Shown piece by piece: positions 17,659 through 25,159 of a stretch of 34,074 nucleotides of DNA. Under the pieces are notes generated by a model that searched no databases, was not told the origin of the DNA, and was given only the letters and a program-made list of their open reading frames with translations. The position numbers were made by a program, and so were the translations under genes. Numbering within the stretch: position 1 is the stretch's first letter; the number at the start of each line of letters is the position of its first letter. Source of the DNA: Chitinophagaceae bacterium (GTDB lineage: Bacteria > Bacteroidota > Bacteroidia > Chitinophagales > Chitinophagaceae); NCBI GenBank assembly GCA_017998385.1, contig JAGODE010000019.1, positions 1-34,074 on the forward strand. The letters run 5' to 3'.

Positions 17659-18759
17659 CTATTTAGATGACCCAACAGATATAACATGGTTATTTATTTT
17701 ATAATCAAATAAGGGCACAGCTACCCGAAGCGCCGCAAATGCGTCTTCGATAGACTCCCTTTCAAAAGAACCGTTGAAAGTCAGATTTTTGACTTTCTCA
17801 TCTGTAAAATCGATCCGAACATTGTACCAGCGCTCCAGTTTGTAGGCCAGTTCTTCAAAATTATCTCCACGAAACTCAAGCCGGCTGTATAACCAGGCTG
17901 TTTCAAATCGTTCTTTTTCCTCCTTGGTGCTGTCGATGACTGTTAAGAGATAGTTGGCAGCAGATAAATCTCTGGCTGGCTTCAAATCATCAGACAATTT
18001 TTTAGCCAGCGGGGCTGCTTCTTTTGGAAGAATCAGCTTCTGGTTGGGCCGCATGCTAATGGCCTCATTCTCTGTTTCTGCCTGTCTGAATACTTTCACG
18101 ACACCCCGGTAAAGCGTGGTTTCCACGTTTTTATCTTCAGGATAAGCCTTTACATTGAATGCCGTACCCAGTACTTTAATATCAATACCGCTGGTATGCA
18201 CAATAAACGGCTGATTCGGCTTTTTTACGACGTCAAAAAAGGCTTCGCCATCCAGCCGTACCTCGCGGGTATTGCCGCTGAAATCACTTTCAAAATAAAG
18301 TTTGGAGCCGGCATTAAGCCATACGGTGGTACCATCGGGCAACAATGAGCGGGTTCGGCTCCCCTTGGCTGTTACCAGCGATTCTGGTTTTACGGAATCG
18401 TTTTCGGAACTGCGGAAAGAAAAATGATAGGTAAGCCAGCCGCCAAGACCCAGTAAAACAACCACAGAAGCGGCTACCAGCCAGTTGCGACGACGAATGC
18501 GGTGACGATTGCTATCAATAGTCGCAAATACTTCTTCTGTTTCGGCCTTGTTGATAATGCGGAGAATGGTCTGACGGGCATTTTCTTCATCTTCCTCGGT
18601 GCTGTCTTTTTCGTTCCAGACACGGGTGAGAAGCTCAAATTGCTGCAGGAGTGACGGGTCTTCGCTTAAAGCAGCTGACAGCTCTTCGAGCTCCCGGGGA
18701 GAGGCTTCATGATGAAGAGCCCTTGCTATAAGGTGCCAGATGCGGTCGGTTGTGGTCAT
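17659..18759 (-). CDS. FecR-family anti-sigma factor
   Basis: I prefer the ATG at 18757-18759 (366 residues) over a TTG 12 codons upstream. The cytoplasmic N-terminal part is acidic. A single transmembrane helix (WLVAASVVVLLGLGGWLTYH, about residues 92-111) follows the arginine-rich stop RHRIRRRN. The periplasmic FecR domain contains LVTAKGSRTRSLLPDGTTVW, LNAGSKLYFESDF, VRLDGEAFFDVVKKPNQPFI and IKVLGTAFNVKAY. The C-terminal DUF4974 domain (STN-like) contains FEELAYKLERWYNVRIDFTD. It should hold the neighbouring ECF sigma factor inactive until signalled by the STN domain of SusC. It starts 60 bp after the sigma-factor stop. Confidence 0.93.
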   Translation of the reverse strand: MTTTDRIWHLIARALHHEASPRELEELSAALSEDPSLLQQFELLTRVWNEKDSTEEDEENARQTILRIINKAETEEVFATIDSNRHRIRRRNWLVAASVVVLLGLGGWLTYHFSFRSSENDSVKPESLVTAKGSRTRSLLPDGTTVWLNAGSKLYFESDFSGNTREVRLDGEAFFDVVKKPNQPFIVHTSGIDIKVLGTAFNVKAYPEDKNVETTLYRGVVKVFRQAETENEAISMRPNQKLILPKEAAPLAKKLSDDLKPARDLSAANYLLTVIDSTKEEKERFETAWLYSRLEFRGDNFEELAYKLERWYNVRIDFTDEKVKNLTFNGSFERESIEDAFAALRVAVPLFDYKINNHVISVGSSK

Positions 18760-18819
18760 GCAGCAATCGTCGTTGTCCTTATAAGGACAGGACAATCAGA
18801 ATGATCTACTAAAAAGTAG

Positions 18820-19476
18820 TTAATTTTTTTTCAGATTTTTTTGCGGGGGAGTACCAACCTGCTGACCGAAGGATTTTTCGGGCTTGTCGATATGCAATAC
18901 GGTGCAAATCTTGCGGACGGCAATTGCCATCTGGGCATCAATGGTGTTAACAGAAATATTCAGGATCTCAGCCACCTCCTTATACCGCAGACCATCCTCA
19001 CGTATTAGTTTGAAAATCATCTTACAACGTGGAGGAAGGGCATCTACTGCCTGGTGCATCCGCTGCATCATTTCCGCGGTAATCATGAGCTCGTAGGGGT
19101 CAGCGGCAAACTCGTGTACGGCAGTATCCAGAAAATCGAAAGGAGCCGAAATGAGCTCATGGGCTTTCTGAGATAATGCATTGAGAGAGCGGTTTTTAAC
19201 AGCTACATATAAATAAACCCGGATATTTTCGATGGAGGCAGCCTGGTGGCGGTTGGACCAGAGTTTAACAAACACGTCTTCCACTAGTTCTTCAGCTACT
19301 TCTTTTGAGCGAACCAGCGATAGAGCGAACTGCGTCAGTTTTTTACCGAAGTGGAGATAAAGCTGCGTAAAGGCAGTTTCATCGTCATTGGCAATCCTTA
19401 TTTGCAGTTCCCTTAACTGAATAGTATGAGGGTCATTTGCAGGCAATCGGCAATCAACAATTAAGCATTCAAGCAA
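18820..19476 (-). CDS. ECF RNA polymerase sigma factor (FecI-like)
   Basis: Region 2 is visible as DDETAFTQLYLHFGKKLTQF and KEVAEELVEDVFVKLWSNRH. Region 4 is visible as ALPPRCKMIFKLIREDGLRY, KEVAEILNISVNTIDAQMAI and AVRKIC. It pairs with the FecR gene downstream and should direct transcription of the susC operon. No ATG occurs in frame before region 2. An in-frame TGA lies at 19480-19482, so a TTG at 19474-19476 is the longest possible start (218 residues) and another TTG lies ten codons later. The start is therefore non-ATG and uncertain by about ten residues. It is divergent from the paa cluster, about 200 bp away. Confidence 0.9.
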   Translation of the reverse strand: MLECLIVDCRLPANDPHTIQLRELQIRIANDDETAFTQLYLHFGKKLTQFALSLVRSKEVAEELVEDVFVKLWSNRHQAASIENIRVYLYVAVKNRSLNALSQKAHELISAPFDFLDTAVHEFAADPYELMITAEMMQRMHQAVDALPPRCKMIFKLIREDGLRYKEVAEILNISVNTIDAQMAIAVRKICTVLHIDKPEKSFGQQVGTPPQKNLKKN

Positions 19477-19637
19477 GTTTCAGCAATACTAAATTAGAGA
19501 AACTCTTATAAATCAGCCAAGTTTTATTTCGCAAGAACAGTTTTAGACTGCTAAAAACTACAATTATGCTATTAAAAAGGGGCTGACCAGCGAGGCCATT
19601 TTGATCAGAATCTTACACTTACAGTCGTTAGGATACT

Positions 19638-19645
19638 TACATTTG
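19638..19645 (+). promoter_or_regulatory. Bacteroidota -7 element upstream of paaA
   Basis: TACATTTG is an exact TAnnTTTG match 33 bp upstream of the chosen paaA ATG, giving a 5' UTR of about 25-30 nt. No good TTG at -33 was found. It supports the ATG at 19679 over the in-frame TTG at 19601, which lies upstream of this element. Confidence 0.5.
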
Positions 19646-19678
19646 CAAAGGGCTCTGCCCCTTAAAAACTGTTTGCCC

Positions 19679-20623
19679 ATGCCAGCAACCGATCAGGAAT
19701 TACACTTTCAGGCACAAATAGACGCTGAAATCAAAATTGAACCACGCGACTGGATGCCGGATGCCTACCGCAAAACGCTGATCCGCCAGATCAGTCAGCA
19801 TGCGCATAGCGAAATTGTGGGTATGTTGCCGGAGGGCAACTGGATAACCCGCGCTCCCAGTCTTAAGCGTAAGGCTATTTTGCTGGCTAAGGTGCAGGAT
19901 GAGGCAGGACATGGCCTTTATCTTTATTCTGCGGCCGAAACACTGGGCTCCTCCCGCGAGGAAATGATCAATGATCTGCATAGCGGTAAGGCGAAATATT
20001 CCAGCATTTTCAACTATCCTACCATTACCTGGGCCGATATTGGCGCCATCGGATGGCTGGTCGATGGCGCTGCCATCCTTAACCAGGTCATGCTTTGCCG
20101 TACCTCTTATGGACCCTACGCACGGGCTATGGTCCGCATATGTAAAGAAGAAAGTTTTCACCAGCGCCAGGGTTTTGATATCCTGCTCACACTTTCAAAA
20201 GGGTCTCCTGAACAGAAAGCTATGTGCCAGGATGCAATAAACCGCTGGTGGTGGCCCAGCCTCATGATGTTTGGCCCGCGCGACTCCGAAAGCACCAATA
20301 GTGATCAGAGTACCAAATGGAAAATCAAACGCAAAAGCAATGATGAACTGCGGCAGGAGTTTGTGGATATGTGTGTACAACAGGTAAAAGTACTGGGCAT
20401 GCAACTGCCCGATCCCGAACTACGCTGGAACGAAGACCGTGGCCATTATGATTTTGGTGAAATAAACTGGACCGAATTCTGGAATGTCGTAAAAGGCAAC
20501 GGCCCCTGCAATAAGGAACGCCTCGATGCACGCCGCAACGCATGGGACGAAGGCAAATGGGTACGCGATGCGGCCCAGGCTCATGCCGCCAAACGGCAAA
20601 ACCGTCAGGCCAAAGCAGCCTGA
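19679..20623 (+). CDS. paaA: Phenylacetyl-CoA 1,2-epoxidase catalytic subunit PaaA
   Basis: From the ATG at 19679 the product is 314 residues, the normal PaaA length. PaaA is the di-iron monooxygenase subunit that converts phenylacetyl-CoA to the ring 1,2-epoxide. The ferritin-like iron ligands are visible: Glu 45 in [12 protein letters not shown], Glu 75 and His 78 in [12 protein letters not shown], and Glu 158 and His 161 in [13 protein letters not shown]. Other PaaA landmarks are [18 protein letters not shown] and [18 protein letters not shown]. The basic C-terminus ([12 protein letters not shown]) is lineage-variable. The gene opens the paaABCD run and is followed 27 bp later by paaB. An upstream TTG in the same frame is rejected because it precedes the promoter and adds no conserved sequence. 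Confidence 0.97.
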   Translation: MPATDQELHFQAQIDAEIKIEPRDWMPDAYRKTLIRQISQHAHSEIVGMLPEGNWITRAPSLKRKAILLAKVQDEAGHGLYLYSAAETLGSSREEMINDLHSGKAKYSSIFNYPTITWADIGAIGWLVDGAAILNQVMLCRTSYGPYARAMVRICKEESFHQRQGFDILLTLSKGSPEQKAMCQDAINRWWWPSLMMFGPRDSESTNSDQSTKWKIKRKSNDELRQEFVDMCVQQVKVLGMQLPDPELRWNEDRGHYDFGEINWTEFWNVVKGNGPCNKERLDARRNAWDEGKWVRDAAQAHAAKRQNRQAKAA

Positions 20624-20650
20624 CCTCTTTCTAACCTGCAAACATTACAT

Positions 20651-21013
20651 ATGAATTTCATTCGTAAATATTATTATGGCGATATCCCTGAGGATAAATC
20701 AGGCGCAGCCATATCAAATACAGCCATACCCCGCAGCGACTGGCCTCTTTGGGAGGTTTTTATCCGCAGCAAACAGGGACTCGATCATAAGCATGTTGGC
20801 AGCCTCCATGCCGCCGATGCACAAATGGCCATTGAAAATGCCCGCGATGTCTATACACGCCGTATGGAAGGTGTAAGTATCTGGGTGGTAGAGTCACGTT
20901 ATATTCATGCAAGTCAGCCGGGCGAGGCAGAAAGCCTGTATGAACCTGCTTTTGATAAGATTTACAGACATCCTACATTCTATGAATTACCTGATGAGGT
21001 AGGGCATATGTAA
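20651..21013 (+). CDS. paaB: Phenylacetyl-CoA 1,2-epoxidase subunit PaaB
   Basis: A 120-residue small subunit with no metal site. The family core is clear: DWPLWEVFIRSKQGLDHKHV, then GSLHAADAQMAIENARDVYT and RRMEGVSIWVVESRYIHASQ. PaaB bridges the PaaA-PaaC heterodimers in the epoxidase complex. It is usually about 95 residues in Proteobacteria. Here, as in other Bacteroidota as far as I recall, the N-terminus is extended by roughly 30 residues (MNFIRKYYYGDIPEDKSG). It is followed by a 244-bp low-complexity array that separates it from paaC, unusual for genes encoding one complex. Confidence 0.94.
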   Translation: MNFIRKYYYGDIPEDKSGAAISNTAIPRSDWPLWEVFIRSKQGLDHKHVGSLHAADAQMAIENARDVYTRRMEGVSIWVVESRYIHASQPGEAESLYEPAFDKIYRHPTFYELPDEVGHM

Positions 21014-21257
21014 AGAATGTGCTAATGGGTTAATGTGCTGATGTGCTAATGAATTTGAAGATGGGTGAGGAAATGTGCTAATGGGTTAATGTGCTGATGT
21101 GCTAATGAATTTGAGGATTTGATGATTTGAAAATTTGAAGATGGAGAGAGGAAATGTGCTAATGGATTAATATGCTGATGTGCTAATGAACCCTTTTCCT
21201 TTCACCTTACTCCCTCTACCCTACTTAATACTTAAAACTTAATACTTATAACTTTTT
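21014..21257. repeat. Composite short-unit repeat array between paaB and paaC
   Basis: The whole gap is low-complexity. It opens with ATGTGCTAATGGGTTAATG-type octamers (copies starting at 21017 and 21073, 56 bp or seven octamers apart; a third variant at 21154). A GATTTGA-type run lies between the second and third copies, then pyrimidine heptamers (CCCTTTT, CCTTTCA, CCTTACT, CCCTCTA, CCCTACT) follow. It ends with TAATACT/TAAAACT heptamers running up to the paaC ATG. There are no unique spacers, so it is not CRISPR. The same modules in the same order recur in inverted orientation at 23297-23448. Confidence 0.88.
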
Positions 21258-21995
21258 ATGGCAAGCCTTCCCTATCTGTTACACCTGGCCGACAATGCCC
21301 TCATATTGGGGCATCGCAATAGCGAATGGTGTGGTCATGGTCCGGTGCTGGAACAGGATATTGCTATCACCAATATTTCACTTGACCTGATTGGCCAGGC
21401 ACGCAATCTGTACCAGCTGGCAGCCCCCCTGGCGGGACCGGAAGCTACGGAAGACAGCCTCGCTTTTTTGCGTGATGGTCGTGAGTTTCGTAACTGCCTG
21501 CTCGTAGAATTGCCAAAAGGCAACTGGGCGGTAACGGTATTGCGCCAGTTCTTTTTCAGCAATTATCAATCCTTGCTTTACAAGCAGCTGCAGCAATCTT
21601 CTTCCGCAGCGCTTGCAGCGGTTGCCGAAAAAGCAGCGAAGGAAGTCGCCTACCACCTGCGCTGGAGCAGCGAATGGGTAATACGCCTGGGCGATGGCAC
21701 CGAAGAAAGTCATGAAAAGATCAGCGAAGCACTTACCGAACTCTGGCCTTATACCGGCGAGTTATTTACTCCTGCCGCTTATGAAGACCGGGAAAACATA
21801 GGTTTTGTACTGGAAGAATTACGCGCAGCCTGGCTGCAAGCTACAGCAGAAGTATTGCAGGAAGCAACTCTCGGGATGCCGCCCACGGGCTGGAGCCAGC
21901 AGGGAGGAAAAGAAGGTATACACACAGAACATTTAGGATTTTTGCTGGCAGAAATGCAGTTTCTGCAGCGTGCTTATCCGCAAGCACAATGGTAA
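21258..21995 (+). CDS. paaC: Phenylacetyl-CoA 1,2-epoxidase structural subunit PaaC
   Basis: A 245-residue ferritin-like protein, PaaA's non-catalytic partner. Typical PaaC segments are LADNALILGHRNSEWCGHGP, LEQDIAITNISLDLIGQARN, LVELPKGNWAVTVLRQFFFS and EVAYHLRWSSEWVIRLGDGT. PaaC binds PaaA to form the (PaaAC)2 core and lacks a working di-iron centre. It starts directly after the heptamer repeat array, whose final T-rich unit abuts the ATG. Its stop overlaps the paaD start in ATGGTAA, implying translational coupling. Confidence 0.95.
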   Translation: MASLPYLLHLADNALILGHRNSEWCGHGPVLEQDIAITNISLDLIGQARNLYQLAAPLAGPEATEDSLAFLRDGREFRNCLLVELPKGNWAVTVLRQFFFSNYQSLLYKQLQQSSSAALAAVAEKAAKEVAYHLRWSSEWVIRLGDGTEESHEKISEALTELWPYTGELFTPAAYEDRENIGFVLEELRAAWLQATAEVLQEATLGMPPTGWSQQGGKEGIHTEHLGFLLAEMQFLQRAYPQAQW

Positions 21996-22492
21996 CCGAC
22001 ACTACCATAGAAACCCAAAAGGCATGGAAAGTGCTGGACGAAGTCATGGACCCCGAAGTACCGGTTGTATCTGTGACAGACCTGGGTATTGTACGCCAGG
22101 TTCGCGTTGAAAACGATACGGTTTTTGTAACGGTAACACCTACCTATACAGGATGCCCGGCCACTGAAGTGATCAACATGCTGATACGTGCTGCATTACT
22201 GGAAGCTGGTTTTGCCCATGTACATATAGAACAGGTGCTTTCTCCGGCATGGACCACCGACTGGATGAGTGAACGGGGCAAACAGCGACTGGAAGCGTAT
22301 GGCATAGCCGCTCCACTGCCCCGGCAGAATGTGTGTCATCCGCAGCGGTTTGCGCTGGAAGAAGCGATACGTTGCCCGCATTGCCATTCCTACCACACCC
22401 GTCGCGTCAGCGAATTTGGTTCCACTGCCTGCAAGGCTCTTTATCAATGCCTGGATTGCCAGGAGCCTTTTGATTACTTTAAATGTCATTGA
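21989..22492 (+). CDS. paaD: PaaD, MIP18-family protein for epoxidase iron maturation
   Basis: A 167-residue protein starting inside the paaC stop (7-bp overlap). The N-terminal DUF59/MIP18 domain shows VLDEVMDPEVPVVSVTDLGI and VTPTYTGCPATEVINMLI with the conserved Cys. The C-terminal zinc ribbon has two CxxC pairs (CPHCHSYHTRR and CLDCQEPFDYFKCH). PaaD is needed for epoxidase activity and is thought to help assemble Fe or Fe-S centres. The Fe-S reductase PaaE, which normally follows it, is not present here; paaG comes next after 27 bp. Confidence 0.94.
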   Translation: MVTDTTIETQKAWKVLDEVMDPEVPVVSVTDLGIVRQVRVENDTVFVTVTPTYTGCPATEVINMLIRAALLEAGFAHVHIEQVLSPAWTTDWMSERGKQRLEAYGIAAPLPRQNVCHPQRFALEEAIRCPHCHSYHTRRVSEFGSTACKALYQCLDCQEPFDYFKCH

Positions 22493-22519
22493 CACTAATC
22501 CTCCATTCAATATTTACTT

Positions 22520-23293
22520 ATGTCATCTATACTGTTTGAGGTAAAAGACGGAATTGCTCTTATCACACTCAACCGGCCCGATAAGCTGAACTCTTTTAAC
22601 CGTGAAATGGCCTTGCTTCTTCAGGAAAAACTCGATGCCTGTAAAGACGATGCCATCCGTTGTGTATATATTACCGGGGCCGGTAAGGCGTTTTCTGCGG
22701 GTCAGGATCTGGCAGAAGTAGTGGATCCAAACGGACCGGGTATGCAGCGGATACTGGCGGAGCATTATAATCCGGTTATTATTCGCATCAGGGAATTGGA
22801 AAAGCCGGTTGTAGCTGCTGTTAACGGAGTAGCAGCCGGTGCCGGCGCCAACATCGCTCTCTGTTGCGACATTGTACTGGCCACCCAATCGGCTTCATTT
22901 ATACAGGCATTTTCCAAAATCGGCCTCATACCCGACAGTGGCGGCACCTTTTTTCTTCCCAAACTCATTGGATGGCAACGCGCCTCGGCTATCATGATGC
23001 TGGGCGACAAAGTAACCGCTCAGAAGGCAGAACAATGGGGTATGATCTACCGGTCTATTCCCGACGAACAATACCTGACAGAAGCCTGGCAGATTGCACA
23101 AACACTTGCCGGCATGCCCACCATGGGACTGGCTTTTACCAAAAGAGCGCTGCAATGGGCCTTTACTCATACCATGTACGAACAATTACAAAACGAGGAT
23201 AAGCTGCAGCAACGCGCCGCCCAAACAGACGATTTTAAAGAAGGCGTGGCCGCTTTCCTCGAAAAAAGAAAACCGGTTTTTGGCGGCAAGTGA
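22520..23293 (+). CDS. paaG: 1,2-epoxyphenylacetyl-CoA isomerase PaaG
   Basis: A 257-residue crotonase-superfamily protein. The CoA-binding and oxyanion segments are GAGKAFSAGQDLAEVVDPNG and VAAVNGVAAGAGANIALCCD. The catalytic Asp 139 lies in SKIGLIPDSGGTFFLPKLIG, the form typical of PaaG; hydratases of the PaaF type carry Glu there. The C-terminus (DDFKEGVAAFLEKRKPVFGG) also matches PaaG. It isomerises the epoxide to the oxepin-CoA, and can also shift double bonds in later steps. It is probably in the same transcript as paaCD. It is followed by an inverted copy of the repeat array. Confidence 0.93.
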   Translation: MSSILFEVKDGIALITLNRPDKLNSFNREMALLLQEKLDACKDDAIRCVYITGAGKAFSAGQDLAEVVDPNGPGMQRILAEHYNPVIIRIRELEKPVVAAVNGVAAGAGANIALCCDIVLATQSASFIQAFSKIGLIPDSGGTFFLPKLIGWQRASAIMMLGDKVTAQKAEQWGMIYRSIPDEQYLTEAWQIAQTLAGMPTMGLAFTKRALQWAFTHTMYEQLQNEDKLQQRAAQTDDFKEGVAAFLEKRKPVFGGK

Positions 23294-23296
23294 TAC

Positions 23297-23448
23297 GTTG
23301 TGGGTATTAAGTTCTAAGTTTTAAGTATTAAGTAAGGGAGACGGTGTAAGGCGAAAGGTAAAGGATATATTAGCACACTGGCAAATTAGCACATCAGCAC
23401 ATTAACCCATTAGCACATTTCCTCTCTCATCTTCAAATCTTCAAATCT
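23297..23448. repeat. Composite short-unit repeat array between paaG and paaI (inverted copy)
   Basis: Read on the minus strand, it has the same modules in the same order as the paaB-paaC array: GATTTGAAGATTTGAAGAT, GAGAGAGGAAATGTGCTAAT, GGGTTAATGTGCTGATG, pyrimidine-rich units, then TACTTAATACTTAAAACTTA. The array fills the intergenic gap and abuts the paaI ATG. With the array at 21014-21257 it forms a long imperfect inverted pair around paaC, paaD and paaG. Confidence 0.87.
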
Positions 23449-23877
23449 ATGTTTACTCCTGCCCAGGTAGTCGATCACATGATGCAGCACGATCTTTTCA
23501 GTCAGTGGCTGGGTATTCGTGTGCTGGAAGTAAAAGAGGGCTACAGCCGTATCGAAATGGATGTGCGGCCGGAAATGATTAATGGTTTTGGTATTGTACA
23601 CGGCGGTATCGCCTTTTCGCTGGCAGACAGTGCGTTTGCCTTTGCCTGCAACAACAGGAATGTATTATCGGTAGCGCTGGATACGTCTATCAATTTTACC
23701 AAACCAGTGCATGTAGGTGACCGCCTTACCGCCGAGGCCAGCGAACTGCACAATGGCCGCTCCACAGGACTTTATCATATTACCATCCGCAATCAAAACG
23801 ACCATACGGTAGCTCTTTTCAAAGGCACCTGCTTCAGAACCAATAAAGCGCTTATGGGGAAAACCGAATCAAAGTAG
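23449..23877 (+). CDS. paaI: Hotdog-fold acyl-CoA thioesterase PaaI
   Basis: A 142-residue protein with the PaaI active-site segment NGFGIVHGGIAFSLADSAFA, including His 51-Gly-Gly and Asp 60, and the downstream hotdog strand VALDTSINFTKPVHVGDRL. PaaI hydrolyses hydroxylated or dead-end phenylacetyl-CoA derivatives and so frees CoA if the pathway stalls. The ATG at 23449 follows the repeat array directly. Its 3' end overlaps the glycerate kinase 3' end on the other strand by 9 bp. Confidence 0.92.
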   Translation: MFTPAQVVDHMMQHDLFSQWLGIRVLEVKEGYSRIEMDVRPEMINGFGIVHGGIAFSLADSAFAFACNNRNVLSVALDTSINFTKPVHVGDRLTAEASELHNGRSTGLYHITIRNQNDHTVALFKGTCFRTNKALMGKTESK

Positions 23878-24972
23878 CTGGCTGGCTTTCGACTTTATCA
23901 ACGCAGCCGCCTGCTCCATAGCCTGACGGCTATTAATGTCGCCGCCAACAAGTGATACGGTTTTCTGTACTCCCATGGCTGCAAGACTGGCCTCATCCAG
24001 TTCCGTCTGGCCGCATAGAGCATGACAGGCAATGCCCCGATCCTTTGCCAGCCGGGCAATATAGCCAACTACCTTGCCCGAAGCCGTCTGATTATCGAGT
24101 TTACCTTCTCCCGTAATTAGCAAATCTGCCCCTGTTATCACCTCTTGCAGACCACTTGCTTTTACCACCATTTCTATACCCGGGAGAATTGTCACCGGGA
24201 AAAAAGCCTTTAAACCTGCCGCTATACCCCCCGCTGCACCGAGCGAGGGTTGGCCTTCTAAGTCTATGCCGGTTTGTTGCTTCAGCACCGCCGCCCAGTT
24301 TTTAAGGCCCGCATCCAGTTGTATGACCTGCTCATTTGTAGCACCTTTTTGCGGAGCATATATAACCGCCGCTCCATCCGGGCCTGTGAGCGGGTTGTCT
24401 ACATCGCAGGCCAGTACCCAACTTACTGCAGGCAGCTTTTCCGGAGGCACTATCTTTCTTACACACAGCAAGGACTGCCCGGTGGGCGGCAGCAATTGCC
24501 CCGCTGCATCCTGCAATTGAAAGCCCAGCGCCGACAGTATGCCTGCGCCGCCATCGTTGGTAGCACTACCTCCCAGTCCCAGTATGATGGTCCGTGCGCC
24601 TGTTTCCAGTGCTGTTTTTGCCTGCAGACCGGTTCCATAAGTAGATGTATGTAATGGATTACGCAATGTTTCCGGCAACAATACCAGTCCGCTGGCAGCT
24701 GCCACTTCAATAATAGCAGTAGCTGTATCAGGTTGCCACTGCCAGGCGGCTTCAATCGGTTTACCTAAAGCGTCTGTTGCATTTGAATGGCGAAGCTGGG
24801 CACCTGTATAATAGCTCATTACTGCGGCAAAGCCATCACCACCATCAGCCATGGGAAAACTATGTACATCCAAATGGCCATTTACAGCCAGCAGACCATC
24901 TGTCACCGCCTTTGCCACCTCAAAACTTGTCAGGCTGCCTTTAAATTTATCCGGAGCAATGATGATTTTCAT
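23869..24972 (-). CDS. Glycerate kinase (GarK/GlxK family)
   Basis: From the ATG at 24970-24972 the product is 367 residues, the usual length. Signatures are MKIIIAPDKFKGSLTSFEVA at the N-terminus, ILGLGGSATNDGGAGILSAL in the middle, PSLGAAGGIAAGLKAFFP, and ITGEGKLDNQTASGKVVGYI near the C-terminus. It phosphorylates D-glycerate using ATP, linking glycerate from glyoxylate or sugar-acid metabolism to glycolysis. It is not a phenylacetate enzyme, yet it lies between paaI and paaY on the opposite strand. Whether 2- or 3-phosphoglycerate is made cannot be read here. A longer in-frame start at 25110 is rejected because the added sequence is unlike the family and covers a promoter-like element. Confidence 0.92.
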   Translation of the reverse strand: MKIIIAPDKFKGSLTSFEVAKAVTDGLLAVNGHLDVHSFPMADGGDGFAAVMSYYTGAQLRHSNATDALGKPIEAAWQWQPDTATAIIEVAAASGLVLLPETLRNPLHTSTYGTGLQAKTALETGARTIILGLGGSATNDGGAGILSALGFQLQDAAGQLLPPTGQSLLCVRKIVPPEKLPAVSWVLACDVDNPLTGPDGAAVIYAPQKGATNEQVIQLDAGLKNWAAVLKQQTGIDLEGQPSLGAAGGIAAGLKAFFPVTILPGIEMVVKASGLQEVITGADLLITGEGKLDNQTASGKVVGYIARLAKDRGIACHALCGQTELDEASLAAMGVQKTVSLVGGDINSRQAMEQAAALIKSKASQLL

Positions 24973-24994
24973 AATGATTGAAATGTCTTCTGGT

Positions 24995-25159
24995 AGTAGT
25001 GGACGGTGGTCGGTGGTCAGATTCAAAAGTACATGACACAAAGAGGTTTCATTTTCCAGATATTTAATCGCGCAACAAACAGGATTAATATTTATCCTTT
25101 CACGAACCACTTATTACTGACCACCGGCCACTATCCTTACAACTTACTACTTTTACTAC
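24995..25159. repeat. Heptamer repeats as an inverted pair in the glycerate kinase-paaY gap
   Basis: GGACGGTGGTCGGTGGTCAG at 25001-25020 is matched in inverted orientation by CTGACCACCGGCCACTATCC at 25118-25137 (about 17 of 20 positions). Both are built from GGTGGTC-like heptamers. ACTTACTACTTTTACTAC-type units then run up to the paaY ATG. The pair could form a cruciform or hairpin enclosing about 97 bp that holds the predicted glycerate kinase promoter. Confidence 0.65.
25024..25031 (-). promoter_or_regulatory. Bacteroidota -7 element upstream of glycerate kinase
   Basis: On the minus strand this reads TACTTTTG, an exact TAnnTTTG match about 52 bp upstream of the chosen ATG, so the 5' UTR would be about 45 nt. 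There is no clear -33 element. Confidence 0.4.

Noticed and set aside
19601-19678. Upstream TTG start for paaA
   Set aside because: The added residues are not PaaA-like and the region contains an exact -7 promoter element; the ATG at 19679 gives normal length.
21014-21257. CRISPR-like array
   Set aside because: The repeats are degenerate 7-8 base units with no unique spacers, and no cas gene is present.
24973-25110. Longer glycerate kinase start
   Set aside because: The family N-terminus begins at the ATG at 24972, and the extension covers heptamer repeats and a promoter-like site.
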